Of a stretch of 64,000 bases of DNA, positions 46,752 through 57,097 are shown piece after piece. The DNA lies in assembly GCA_019914995.1 (NCBI GenBank), contig CM034133.1, forward strand, positions 5,146,001-5,210,000, read 5' to 3'. A program made the translations under genes and the position numbers. How positions within the stretch are numbered: position 1 is the first letter of the stretch; every line of letters starts with the position of its first letter. The notes beneath the pieces were generated by a model, which was given only the letters and a program-made list of their open reading frames with translations, made no database searches and was not told the origin of the DNA. This stretch comes from Acanthochlamys bracteata. Taxonomy: Eukaryota; Streptophyta; Magnoliopsida; Pandanales; Velloziaceae.

Positions 46752-47856
46752 CTTGTTTGGTATCTTGTTCTGGGTTGCAAGCCCTCTTTCTTAATTGTAC
46801 ATTCCTTAGGTTCATTTCTTTTCTGTCATTGGAAAGCATCCTTAATATTTAATCTTATTTGCCTTAAGATTTTATCATGGGGTCTGGTGTATGATGGTGA
46901 CTATTCTATGAAAGAAGATGGTTTCTGCGTTCTTCGTTCCAACTTCAGCACATTGCTTAGGCTTCTTCTTCCAGTAATTTTTCTTTCATTTCTATCATTA
47001 CGAGTGAATATATCTAGAAGGTATCAAGGTAATACAGCAGCTTATGTCACTGTCATTGTTGTCAATTAATCAATAATTTAACTGTAGTCTTCTATGAAGA
47101 TTTTGGTATCATGCCAAAAGAAAGCCTAACTGCCTTCGGACGATTGCCCATTTTTCTGCATCAACGATTATTTGATAGTGGAAAGTACGAATTCTCTAAT
47201 GCCACTAAAGTAATTCCCGATCGCTTTCGGCCGGTGCTCTCTGATCATCTGCAATGTCTTTTTTGTTGTCAGATCTGGGATTTGAATCTTTTCTTCGTCC
47301 TTGGAAATCTAACGCACTGCTTACTTTTTCTTGCCTCATGCATCATCTGTTGATTTATTGGAGGATATCTGCTAGGTTCTATGCTCAGCCATTTCTTCAG
47401 GCATGTGTATCTGATGTCAGAAAGAAGATCTTGTGCTTAATTAAACCATGAATAATGATCATCATTGTGGATTCTGGTGGAACCTCGCATCCTCTTATTT
47501 CCCATGTTCATGCTATGAGTAATTTTTGATGGTCCACTCGATCTTCTACTGAAAATGACATTTTAGCATGCCGGACAAGTTTCGATTGAATTGGATCTAG
47601 AATCACAAATGAGAGGCTAACGGGTATGTTATGATACAAAGCTTCTATATTCCAGCGATCATCGTTGTATGCTAATGTTACGCGCAATTTATGCGGCAAA
47701 GGAATGGTTATTATCAGACTAATGAGTACTCAAAGTTATTATTCTGATGCCTATTAGCACTTCTAACAAGCGCTCAACTTATCTGCAACATGCTTTTTGG
47801 TTGCTATTCTAGTTGGTTGTTATAACTCGAAACTTTAAATCATGTTTAGATTTACT
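46752..47856. other. Region downstream of TEN1, no recognised gene
   Basis: Short open stretches occur on the plus strand (46887-47069, and 47111-47353 with KESLTAFGRLPIFLHQRL), plus one on the minus strand (47699-47508). None belongs to a family I recognise, and splice-linked joins are not convincing. It could be a decayed gene. Confidence 0.35.
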
Positions 47857-48075
47857 TTTTTTTTCTAATATTTTATTTTATATTTTTAATAAAATTTTTA
47901 TAATAGTTTCTAAAATTTTACAAAAATTTAAAAGCATAAAAAAATTTTACATCATAAATTTTTTATTAATTTTTTTTATTATTTTTTAAATACAAAATAA
48001 AATTTATTTTTTAAAATTTCTAAATAGTTTTATTTTAAATTTTAAAAATCATTTCTAAATACTTTCTGTAGTGAT
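47857..48075. repeat. AT-rich MITE-like block, copy 1
   Basis: Very AT-rich, non-coding. It ends taaatactttctgtagtgat, closely matching the end of the block at 48570-48745. Confidence 0.45.
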
Positions 48076-48569
48076 GCTTGCATTGCAGGTACGGATGCGG
48101 AAATTTCTTTCTTTTCCGTTGGTTCGTCTTCTCGAAGTTTGCGTATTTGGAATGCCTGTTTATCTTTTGGATAACATAGACAGAAGCTAGATTCATGTGA
48201 TGATGCATCATGCATTCTGTGCCTGAATTTTATTGCAACTAATTGTTTAACGATGCATTAATCAGATGTCCTGTTGATGAAAGCGTTCACAACAATAAAC
48301 AACATTACCAGATTCTTCATTTCCGAGCATTCTCATTTGGGGAGTATGCATATGTCCGACGTGGCTAAAGCTGAAGCAGACATCTCTTCTGTGAGTCACT
48401 ACCTTATCTTTCCATCTCCGCTATTTCCTGTTATGAGTCTTCTGAAATTTAGTAAGATATTTCATCGTTGAGTTCAAATATCCCTGTAGATGACTGTTGG
48501 GAGGAGTCTCTTTTGTTATTACAGTGATTTGGCTGCCATATAGATCGACTGTGTGGTTTATCTCTTTTT
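48076..48569. other. Spacer between AT-rich blocks, no recognised gene
   Basis: A plus-strand open stretch at 48274-48471 and a short SLRIWN-containing frame near 48140, preceded by a fair acceptor (ttgcattgcag), are the only hints. They do not make a gene I can support. Confidence 0.3.
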
Positions 48570-48745
48570 TATTTAAATTTTAATATTTATAGTTTTAGTA
48601 AAATTTTTAACTGTGAAATTTTATTTTATTTATTTATTTATTTTTATTATATTATAAAAAACCAAACTTATAGTTTAAAGAATAAATATAGTTTTTGAAA
48701 ATTTTTCTAATAAAAATTCTTAAATATTCTCTAGAGTGATTGATC
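48570..48745. repeat. AT-rich MITE-like block, copy 2
   Basis: It begins with a T-rich run followed by taatatttat, as copy 1 has taatatttta, and ends taaatattctctagagtgat. The shared ends and similar length suggest two insertions of one small family. Confidence 0.45.
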
Positions 48746-49337
48746 TTCGAAACTGTAGCCTAGCGCTAAGACAACATCATGCAACAGTCCTGCCATGTGG
48801 GAACTGGGTGTCCTGCATTCTTTAAACCTCTGGAGATGATCTCGTGTTGCAAAGCTGGAAGAACCTGTTTAAGCAGCGTTAACAAGTAATGGTTATCTTA
48901 ACATTTTGGTTTATGCAAGTGCTTTTGGGTCAGTATAATGTGGTTATTATGCTTGATGATGATTATTAGACTCGAATTTAGTTACTGTTGCCGCTTTTGT
49001 ATTTAGATAAAAAAGTCTTATACTTTCTATTTTGTCATTTACTGTTTAACAGAAATTGGAGTTTTCGAGAAGTTGAGCTCAAAACATATCTACACGACAG
49101 CCGGTGCGTGTCCCTGTCGACGTAGCTATTTATGACGCGTGTACTTTTCCTTCACTCCCGCTGAACATTCTCGCGTGGACTACAATGAATGTCCTCCATC
49201 ACCGGCCATCCCACGATTGAACAGTAACAGTACATTTTTGGTCCCAAATCTACCTACCTTACTCGTGCCTCTTAAACTATGCAATGGATAGAAAGTTAAT
49301 TACTTGCAATAGTCTTCATTATTGGCAAGCTAGTTGC

Positions 49338-49802
49338 TATAAATAAATGAGGGCTTTAGTTAGTAGTACTAGCCCAATTTACGTTGAAAATAAATTTGTT
49401 TAGGAAACAAAGAGAAAATTCTGGTAAAAAATTGATTCCCACTCAGTATTAATTAGTGGCAGCGCTGCTCTTGTAATGTCTAAATATAGAAAGACTACTT
49501 TCATGTGTTTTTATTAACCATCTTGGCCTTTCACGTTTTTCTTGAGATAGCTAGTACTCCACTAGAAGAAGAAAGAAGAAAAAGGTTAGTAGGCTAGTTG
49601 GGTATGGGTAACTGAGATTTGTGCAGAACAGAGCAAGGCACTAACAAGTTCAAGATGAGTGAAGAGTTTACAAGAACTTGATGGATGAAGAAATTAAGGA
49701 GATTTTTAAGAGATTCTCTGTTTAATTTACTTTTCGTGTTCATTCATTAAAAAAAGCCTCGTGTAACTCTGAAGTAGTGGTGAAAGAAGATTTTGTAGAA
49801 GA
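49338..49802 (+). promoter_or_regulatory. TATA box and 5'UTR region of the PP2C gene
   Basis: tataaataa at 49338-49346 is a good plant TATA box. The start of transcription would then fall near 49370-49380, giving a leader of about 430 bp to the ATG at 49803. The upstream 48746-49337 stretch shows nothing else recognisable. Confidence 0.5.
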
Positions 49803-52203
49803 ATGGGGAGGTTATCGTGGCTGTTGAAGAGTTTGTATACTGGGAAGGGTAGGCTTGGAGAACGGTCGCCGGAGAGTGAAGGCGGTAGGGAAGCAGCCGA
49901 AACGATGGCGAGAGATGCGAAGAAGAAGGATTTGATACTGAGATCTTCTGGAACGGCTAGAGGAGAAAAGTCTGACTGTTTTGTATCTGTTCATTCAAGG
50001 AGAGGAGAGAAGGGTGTCAATCAGGATTGTTCCATTGTCTGGGAGGTATTTTCTTTCTATGATAATCTGGGAAACTCAATATTCTTCTAATTAATCTTTT
50101 TCTTTTTGGTTGGCTTGTTAATTCTTATCAGGTTTGTTACTAGATGTTGACATTAAACAGATAGAAAGTAAATGGTGTTTCTGAGTTGAAAATTATGTAG
50201 GAAGTTTTTCCGTTTTTGAGTTTTCTATTATCGGGGAGAAGAGAGTGTGAAGTATATAACAATGTACTGCTAGGATACTCTTTTCTCCTTTTTTTGTAGT
50301 CAGTGTAATGGCTTCTTAGTGATCTTTTATAGTTCTTCTGGGAAACATTTTAAGTTCACTTGTAAGATCAAAAGTCGGATGCTGAAAGACATTATCTTTT
50401 ATGGATTTCAAAAGAAATACATTGCTTTTAGGATTCGGATTCTTCTTTGCTACTTAAAAGTTTATCTTTATAGATAAGAGGCAGAATATCAATATTGTCA
50501 TCGCCAAACCTTTGTAGAACTGCATGGTAAAAACTCTCATGGACCTTGATATATGTGGTGACATTGTAACATGCCAGAGTATTGTAATAGAGGATAAATT
50601 ACACGGCATTCTCTAAGCTATGCGATACTGCATACTCTTAAAAGTCATTTAACATCGGGACTTTAATTAACATGACTTTTTGATAAATACTTCAATCTCT
50701 TGAAGTTCCTAATGTTGTAGTTTGCTCATTTCAGCTATTGTTTTTGTCGCAGGAATTCGGAGGGCAAGAAGATATGATCTTTTGTGGAATATTTGATGGT
50801 CATGGCCCTTGGGGACACTTTGTAGCCAAAACGGTGAGGGAGTCTCTTCCGCCTTCATTGCTGTGCAATTGGCAAGAAACTCTGGCCTCGCTTGCAGAAG
50901 ATAAGAGTCGTTGCCATTTCGACATTTGGAAGCAGTCGTATATCAAAACTTGTTCAGTCATTGATAAAGAGCTTCAGCATGACTGCAAGATAGATTCTCT
51001 TCATAGTGGTACCACAGCATTGACAGTCGTGAAACAAGTAGGGATTAATCAAGTTTCAGTTTTGTTAATTATTCTTTGGATACAAAGTCACTTTTTCCTT
51101 CATGGGCTTAATTATTGAGTGCAGCAAATACTTATTGCAATTTGTGCGTTTCTGTTTATCTTTCATCAATGGCATCAACTCAATCATGCTATTATTGGTC
51201 TTTTCTTCATTGAGGATATTTTTTTAAACTTCAATACCACATAATATAGTTTGCATGTCTCCCAAGGCAATGCAGAATGTGATGTTAGTAACATCCCAGA
51301 ACATTGTTTAAGACTTGATACGCATCTTTATCTTTTTTGTTTGTTAAAAATTATTCTTTTTAGTCTTTGTTAGAAAACCTTGTTTATGTACAAGTAATTA
51401 CAGCTTTCCTTTTATAAAAGTTCAGAAAGTTTCTTATGTTTCTGCAAAATTGTTGCTGTGAAAAACACTATACTGAAGGATTTAGTTTTTCAATAACTTT
51501 GAACTATCAAGTCCAATCAGTATCCAAGTGAAGTTTCTTGATATTTCTTTTGGCTAGGGTGAACTCATGGCTGTAGCAAATGTTGGTGATTCCCGTGCTG
51601 TTTTGGCAACAACTTCTGAAGATGGAACCTTGATCCCTGTACAGCTTACGATTGATTTCAGACCGAGTCTACCTGGTAAGGTGCATCTCATTGTTGCCAA
51701 CTGGATTCCAGAGACTACTTTCTCATATTTTTATATCCAAAATCTGAGCTTCTTATCAGCATCCTTTTAGTGTCTAGTTCCACTGTCTAAATTAAATGAG
51801 TTTCATATGTACTAAAAACATGTATTGTTGTAGATGAGGCTGAACGAATTATGCAGAGCAATGGGCTTGTATTTTGTTTGCATGATGAACCATCCGTGCA
51901 GAGATTGTGGTTACCAAGCGGTAAAGAGCCTGGTTTAGCAATGTCCAGAGCTTTTGGAGACTATTCTGTGAAAGATTTTGGGCTTATCTCCACACCTGAA
52001 GTGACTCAATGGAGGATCACTAAAAGAGACAAGTTCATTATTCTAGCAACAGATGGGGTATGTTCATCTCCAAGCAAAATCTACTCTGTTTCTAGCATGG
52101 CAAGTTTGTTGGTTATTGCATGAGTTTGACATGATGATGATAGTCGCATGATCCACAAATTTAGCTAACATAATATATATATGTACATCATATATATATG
52201 ATG

Positions 52204-52250
<47 letters not shown>

Positions 52251-53078
52251 GTGTGTGTGTGTGTTTGTATGTGTATATATAGATAAACACTGTCTACGTG
52301 GATGAGAAACAAATTACTTCAGGGTAATTCAAAATTTGATGCAAGATATTTTTATCGCTGTATGTTCACTAAAGATCTTCAAGTCAGTATGCCAGTTTAT
52401 CGTTCCTTGCTTACTTCTCAGAGGTGAATGTTTGTCATTCCTTGCTTACTTTATCGTTCCTTGCTTACAGGTAAAGATTTCTATCATTCCTTGAAGTCAG
52501 TATTAAATGTTTGTCATTGCTTACTTCTCAGAGGTGATTAACTATCCTCTGATCCAGAATATTAAACAAGGGTTCTTCTCATCTATGCGGATGCCAGTTT
52601 ATCGTTTTAGTACTAGAATATCCTGCCGACTTCCTTTTAAAAAATATGTATGTATATATTTGTTGAACAACTTCTCTTCTTCGGCATTGTAATTAAAAGT
52701 ATATCTTGTCGTACTTATCTTGCATGGATTGCAGCCGCTGCACGTTACTTTTCACTTAAATTGCTGCAGATTATTTGAATTTCTCCTTTCATTGTCGTCA
52801 AGGGTTCTTGTCAAGGAAAACATGAAGTGAATGATTAACATGGAATTTCTCAATGGTTTTTGTTGCAGGTGTGGGATGTGATTTCCAATCAAGAAGCTAT
52901 TCAGATGGTCTCCTCATCAAAAGAAAGAGGGGAGGCAGCAAAACTTCTAGTGAAGTTTGCCATCCGCGCATGGAAGAGGAAGAGGCGAGGAATAGCAGTA
53001 GATGACTGCTCAGCTATTTGTCTCTTCTTCCACGACTCACTAGTTTCAGAATGCTATTCTCCACAAAAATCTTTCTGA
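49803..53078 (+). CDS. Protein phosphatase 2C (clade E-like), five exons
   Basis: A metal-dependent Ser/Thr phosphatase. Exons 49803-50045, 50753-51037, 51558-51675, 51834-52057 and 52869-53078 have GT-AG borders and join in frame to 359 residues. PP2C motifs are complete and in order: GVNQD (Asp75), FCGIFDGHGPWGH (Asp96, Gly97), SGTTALTVV, VANVGDSRAVL, EPGLAMSRAFGDY, ILATDGVWDVISNQE (Asp289) and DDCSAICLFF (Asp335/336). The Asp and Gly residues that bind the metal pair are all present. The DGHGPWGH form and the IRAWKRKRRG stretch near the C-terminus fit plant clade E; this is from memory. The N-terminus is basic, Ser/Gly-rich and short, and lacks a MGxxxS myristoylation pattern. Intron 4 holds a large AT/GT microsatellite. 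The start is the first ATG behind the TATA box. No break is seen. Confidence 0.96.
52172..52281. repeat. (AT)n/(GT)n microsatellite in PP2C intron 4
   Basis: About 110 bp of TA repeats interrupted by atgtac, gatgta and tatg, ending in a GT run. A local palindrome (catatatatatg) could form a hairpin. Confidence 0.95.
52380..52610 (+). repeat. Short shuffled direct repeats in PP2C intron 4
   Basis: cgttccttgcttacttctca, cattccttgcttactttatc, cgttccttgcttacagg and cattgcttacttctcagagg recur within 160 bp, and atgccagtttatcgtt recurs at about 52393 and 52588. This looks like replication slippage next to the microsatellite. Confidence 0.75.
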
Positions 53079-53274
53079 TCTGTAAACACATCCACGAAAC
53101 AAAAGGTTTATGAAAACGTATTGTCCAATCATTTCAAACTTTGAACGTCTTCAAGTTACGCTTTCCAGTGTTTGCGCAGTACAACTAATTGCCGCCGGGT
53201 ACCTACGGAATTTTCATCATAAATAACAACTTGCATATATCCACATCAAATTTTTTCAAAGCGTGTCTACGACA

Positions 53275-53727
53275 CGACTAAGGCAAACAAGACGAGTAGA
53301 ATTCGAACAAGGAAATATAGACACAAATAAGATAAACAAGATGAGAAATAAATAGGATAAGGTAAGAAGAAATTAAACTAGAGAAAGACAAATAAGAGAT
53401 TAGATAAGATAAAAAATAGATGAACTAGAAAAGTAGTCGAGAAAAAGTAAAGAAAATAAATTTGATATTTTATAATATGAGGTATTGGAGTTCTATGTAT
53501 CTTAAAACTGATACTTTAGTAGTAGAGTTATAAGCTTAATGTAATTTATCTTCGGTTAGAACTAAAACCTAGATAAGGTATCTAATATTAATAAAATTAA
53601 ATAAATAGTTTTTTAATGAAATTCAAACTTTCTAAAAAAACTTAAGACTCTATCGTATGAAGATTCTAATGAATTAGATACGTAATCAATTTCTAACTAA
53701 TTGGACTCTTTATATAGGATTGTAATA
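53275..53727 (-). repeat. 3' LTR of the TRIM-like element
   Basis: It matches 54049-54484 best over its right half (from 53434). The minus-strand TATA-like motif is at 53706-53716. The terminal TG appears mutated to TA. Inside it the purine-rich aagagagtcgaa could be the polypurine tract. Confidence 0.6.
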
Positions 53728-54048
53728 TTCGACTCTCTTGAAATCTAATTGCCCTCAAGGTTTGCAATAGTCAGTGTTTCAGAAATTTAAAAGCAATCTA
53801 CAACCAAATAAATATTTGGATAACATTGCATTGGTGGTAAGGTGAATGAAAACATTCCTTCGATCACAATAAAAATTAAACATTAATCATAGAAAAAAAT
53901 TATCAATTAATCTGTTCAAATTGTAATATAGTTCAAATATTTTATCTTAATCAGCGGTTCATCATCCAAATCTTGATAATATTTGTTGGATATAGTGGTG
54001 CAGTAGAAACTCGATTGTTCATAGTTACGATCTGGCTCTGCTATCAAT

Positions 54049-54484
54049 TGATTAAAGAAAAGAAGACGAAAATATAAGACGATCAAGACGTAAAATAGAC
54101 AAAATCATATAAGAATCAAATGATCTAGAAAATATAAACGAATAAAATTAGAATAAATTGAACAAGATGAGAAACAGATAAATAGTAAGAGAAAAAGTAA
54201 AGAAAATAAATATAATATTTCTTGATGATAATATGACGTATTAATTCTCTTATTTATATATAAATTCTATTATATGAGTAGAATTTTGAACTTAATACAA
54301 CAAATTTTCAGTTAAAACTTCAATCCAACTTAGACACCTAATATCTGAAAAAAATAAACAAAAAGTTTTCTAATAAAAGTCATATTCTATAAAAAAATTT
54401 AAAAACTCTATCCTTGGAAAATCCTAATGAATTAGAGTCCTATACAATTTCTAACTAATTGGACTCTTATATAGGATTATAGCA
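54049..54484 (-). repeat. 5' LTR of the TRIM-like element
   Basis: On the minus strand it starts TGCTATAATCC at 54484 and ends ...TTTAATCA at 54049, directly before the primer-site-like sequence. Confidence 0.65.
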
Positions 54485-54925
54485 GTTTGTTTATATTTTG
54501 ATCGGAGCTATGCATAAGAAAAAATGAATATCCTCGTCCCGTGGTTGGTTCTATTGCGCATTATATTCTATAAATACAATAGTTTTAGTTAGATTATAAA
54601 TAAATAAATAAATTATTTTATATAGTAGCCCATCAAAATTTTTAATAAGAGGCGAGTTCAACGATTCGCATTTACGAATAAGAGTAGCTGGATGTTTTCG
54701 CTTTGTAAGAACAAACTATCCCAAATGGGATTCTCTTGTTTACTTTCAATTGATTTCACTTCAATTGTTTGTCCTTTCGTCTATGCAGTATAAAGACTAA
54801 AAAGCAGAGATCCTGTTCAAAGCGATCTATAGCAAGTAGTTTGTAGAACTTTTTGTGTGGCAGATATCTACAGGTGAAGGAAACATAAAAATGCCCATCC
54901 AATGATCTTAACAGGCTCCACAAAA
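54485..54925. other. Intergenic DNA, nothing recognised
   Basis: AT-rich spacer; no supported ORF or repeat. Confidence 0.4.
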
Positions 54926-55140
54926 GTGTGATTAGGGTTGGCAATATATGACCCAACCCGAAAATTTAACCCAAAACCGACCTGTTTAATCAGGGTTAGG
55001 GTTAGAAAATTTGACCCGTATAAATATATAGGTTGGATTAGGGTTGAACGAATTTGACCCAGTTATTAAATGGGTCGACCCGTGTTAATCCGAAATTGAC
55101 CCATCAATCCGAAATGTTATTTTTTGAACGAACAATTCTT
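54926..55140. repeat. Repeat-like block with GACCC/GGGTT motifs
   Basis: It begins agggttggcaatatatgacc and is dense in gacccaaccc, gacccg and gggtcgacccg motifs. Ends of the type GGGTTGGCAA with ACCC richness occur in plant hAT-like repeats and other dispersed families. The far end was not identified. Confidence 0.35.
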
Positions 55141-55303
55141 AATTTTTTCTTACCGTATAATAAAATATTGGCAATAAAAATAATCGATAATAGTTATTTA
55201 CTAACTATTAAATTATATTGTATTTATAATTAATTCTTTATTTTTATACCTTAGTAAAATAGTGTAAGATGAAAATTATAATATTATCGAAATTATAATT
55301 TTG

Positions 55304-55743
55304 CGATACAAGATAGACATGCATCGCTCTTTTTGCGACTAACAAAGTGTCATTCTTTGTAAGAAAAAGTTGCTGAAAATAATTTGCACAATTTAGTAGA
55401 AGAACACCCATTATTGCAACCAAAAGAGCCAATACAAAAGAGATGCATTACCTCATACAAGGATCAACGATGAAAGGAGAAAAGGCTGGTAATACCATTT
55501 TAGTGGTAAGCTTCAATGCAAAATCATAAGGTAAATTTATTAAACTTTAATGAAAATGAGTCGAAATTACTTTATACATCATAACTAATAGTATTGGACA
55601 ACATCCTTCCATCCTTTTTGTAATGACAAAAAGAGGAAGAAATAAAAAAATTATTATGCGCAGGAGGAGTTATTACATTGTGCTTAATTAAATCATAAAT
55701 CAATAATTCTTAATTGTTTTGTCATCATCAAAATGGAGGAGAT
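55304..55743 (+). mobile_element. Truncated internal 3' tail of a copia-like element
   Basis: It repeats 62037-62524 nearly base for base (gacatgcatcgctctttttg, ggatcaacgatgaaaggag and so on) up to a polypurine-like aaaatggaggagat just before the LTR at 55744. In the downstream copy that stretch ends the internal region of an element. So this is the remaining 3' end of an upstream element whose body is gone. It lacks about 50 bp present in the downstream copy. Confidence 0.85.
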
Positions 55744-57040
55744 TGTTGGAACTCCAACATTGATTTTGATGATAACAATGATTAAAAAATTATAGTTTAT
55801 GGATTAGAATGAACTAATAATTGGAATCAAGTTCTGCAGAAATTCATAAAACAGGTCTATCTCACATTCAAAAGACAATAAGCCAGCTTCTTAGCTACTG
55901 ATTGTATAAGATTTTATTTATAGCATACAGAACAGAGGATCCCTCAGCCACCAAGCAGCCAGCTGTCTAATTGCTGCTACATGGATAAAACAGAGAATCG
56001 CAACAGAGCATCTCGAACAGAGAAAAGCAGAAAACAGAGTATCATCAACAGAGAAGAACAGAAAACAGAGAACTCAATAGCCGGCTACTTCGCTGCTGTT
56101 CGCTAGACAGAGAAGAATCAAAAAATCGTGATAATCATTCACTCTTAAGAAATAATTTGAAGATGATGCCGATTCCATTTGAACTTCAACTTTTCATCAA
56201 AGACAGACCAACATGCACACTACAAGATTGATCGAATAACACATCAAATGATGATCAATATAAACTTGAAAAATCGTGAAATGATAGATGAAAATTCAGT
56301 AAACAGAGAGCAGAATCAGACATTGATGGAACAACTTTTCAGATGTAAAACAATCAACAATTCGTCATACATTTGAATCAAAATCTTGAAGACTTACTGA
56401 GGAACATATCAGCTACAAGTTCATATCAAGAATCATAAAAAATCACAACAAGAGAAGACAAAGAACATAGTGCAAATTATCATCAGAATCATGTCTTGCT
56501 GATAATGCAGAAATACTTCAACATGCAGATTTCGATTTTACTCCAGAAGAAATTACGAATTTAATTACAATGTGATATCATTCAACAAGTCTACTATCTT
56601 GTTACTATCACAGAACTGAGCTATATCGAGTCACCACATTATTGAAGAACAAGTATATCAGCCAGAGGGACAGTGGTGTCCAGTAGGTTGTTAGGGGTTG
56701 TCTTGGTGAAGAAATCCGGTAAAAGTAAGTGTGCTTGTTGAAGCACTTTGCTCTTGGTGTATATGTAGCTTATTAAAGATTTAGTGAAACTTTGGCTCTG
56801 GTGATAGAGCGTCCGTGGATGTAGGCAAAGAGGTTTTGCCGAACCACGTTAAATACTCTGAGTACTATCTTCTTTACCTAAGTCAGCAAACATTTTAACA
56901 CTTTCTGTCTGCAGGTTATATAACTAACTCAACCGGCTGTAAGCCTGCTGTCAGTAAGATCATTAAATTCCACGAAAATTTTTATTTATTAACTCAATTC
57001 ACCCCTCCCCTCTTAAGTTAATCTTAAAGGAGATTCAACA
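55744..57040 (+). repeat. Left LTR with internal deletion
   Basis: It starts TGTTGGAACTCC and ends GATTCAACA. It matches the right LTR up to about 56650 (attgaagaacaag), then jumps to an R/U5-like part homologous to the LTR of the copia element at 1-10091 (gtgtgcttgttgaagcactt, ggatgtaggcaaagaggttt). The right LTR continues for at least 580 bp at that point, including a tatataagaag TATA-like motif, so the left LTR has lost that part. Confidence 0.85.
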
Positions 57041-57042
57041 AT

Positions 57043-57054
57043 TGGTATCAGAGC
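57043..57054 (+). other. Primer-binding site (initiator Met tRNA)
   Basis: tggtatcagagc lies two bases after the LTR end and matches the 3' end of plant initiator tRNA-Met, the standard primer for copia reverse transcription. Confidence 0.92.
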
Positions 57055-57097
57055 AGGCCTCAAATTGAAAGTTTAACAACCTTGAGGAAAAAATCCT

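Larger units (their letters stand above)
53275..54484 (-). mobile_element. Small non-coding LTR element (TRIM-like)
   Basis: Two diverged direct repeats (about 53275-53727 and 54049-54484) flank a 320-bp interior without coding. Next to the right repeat, the minus strand reads ttgatagcagagcc, close to the Met-tRNA primer site tggtatcagagcc, so the element runs on the minus strand with its 5' LTR on the right. Both repeats share gagaaaaagtaaagaaaat and ttctaactaattggactctt, and both carry a TATA-like tatata motif near the minus-strand start. LTRs with a primer site, no genes and about 1.2 kb total fit a terminal-repeat retrotransposon in miniature. The left LTR start is uncertain. Confidence 0.65.

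Noticed and set aside
52064-52312. 82-codon minus-strand ORF with HTHTYIYTYIYI-type sequence
   Set aside because: It is a translation of the AT/GT microsatellite.
54990-55012. Telomere-like gggttagggttag
   Set aside because: Only two units and part of a larger GACCC/GGGTT-rich repeat; not an interstitial telomere array.
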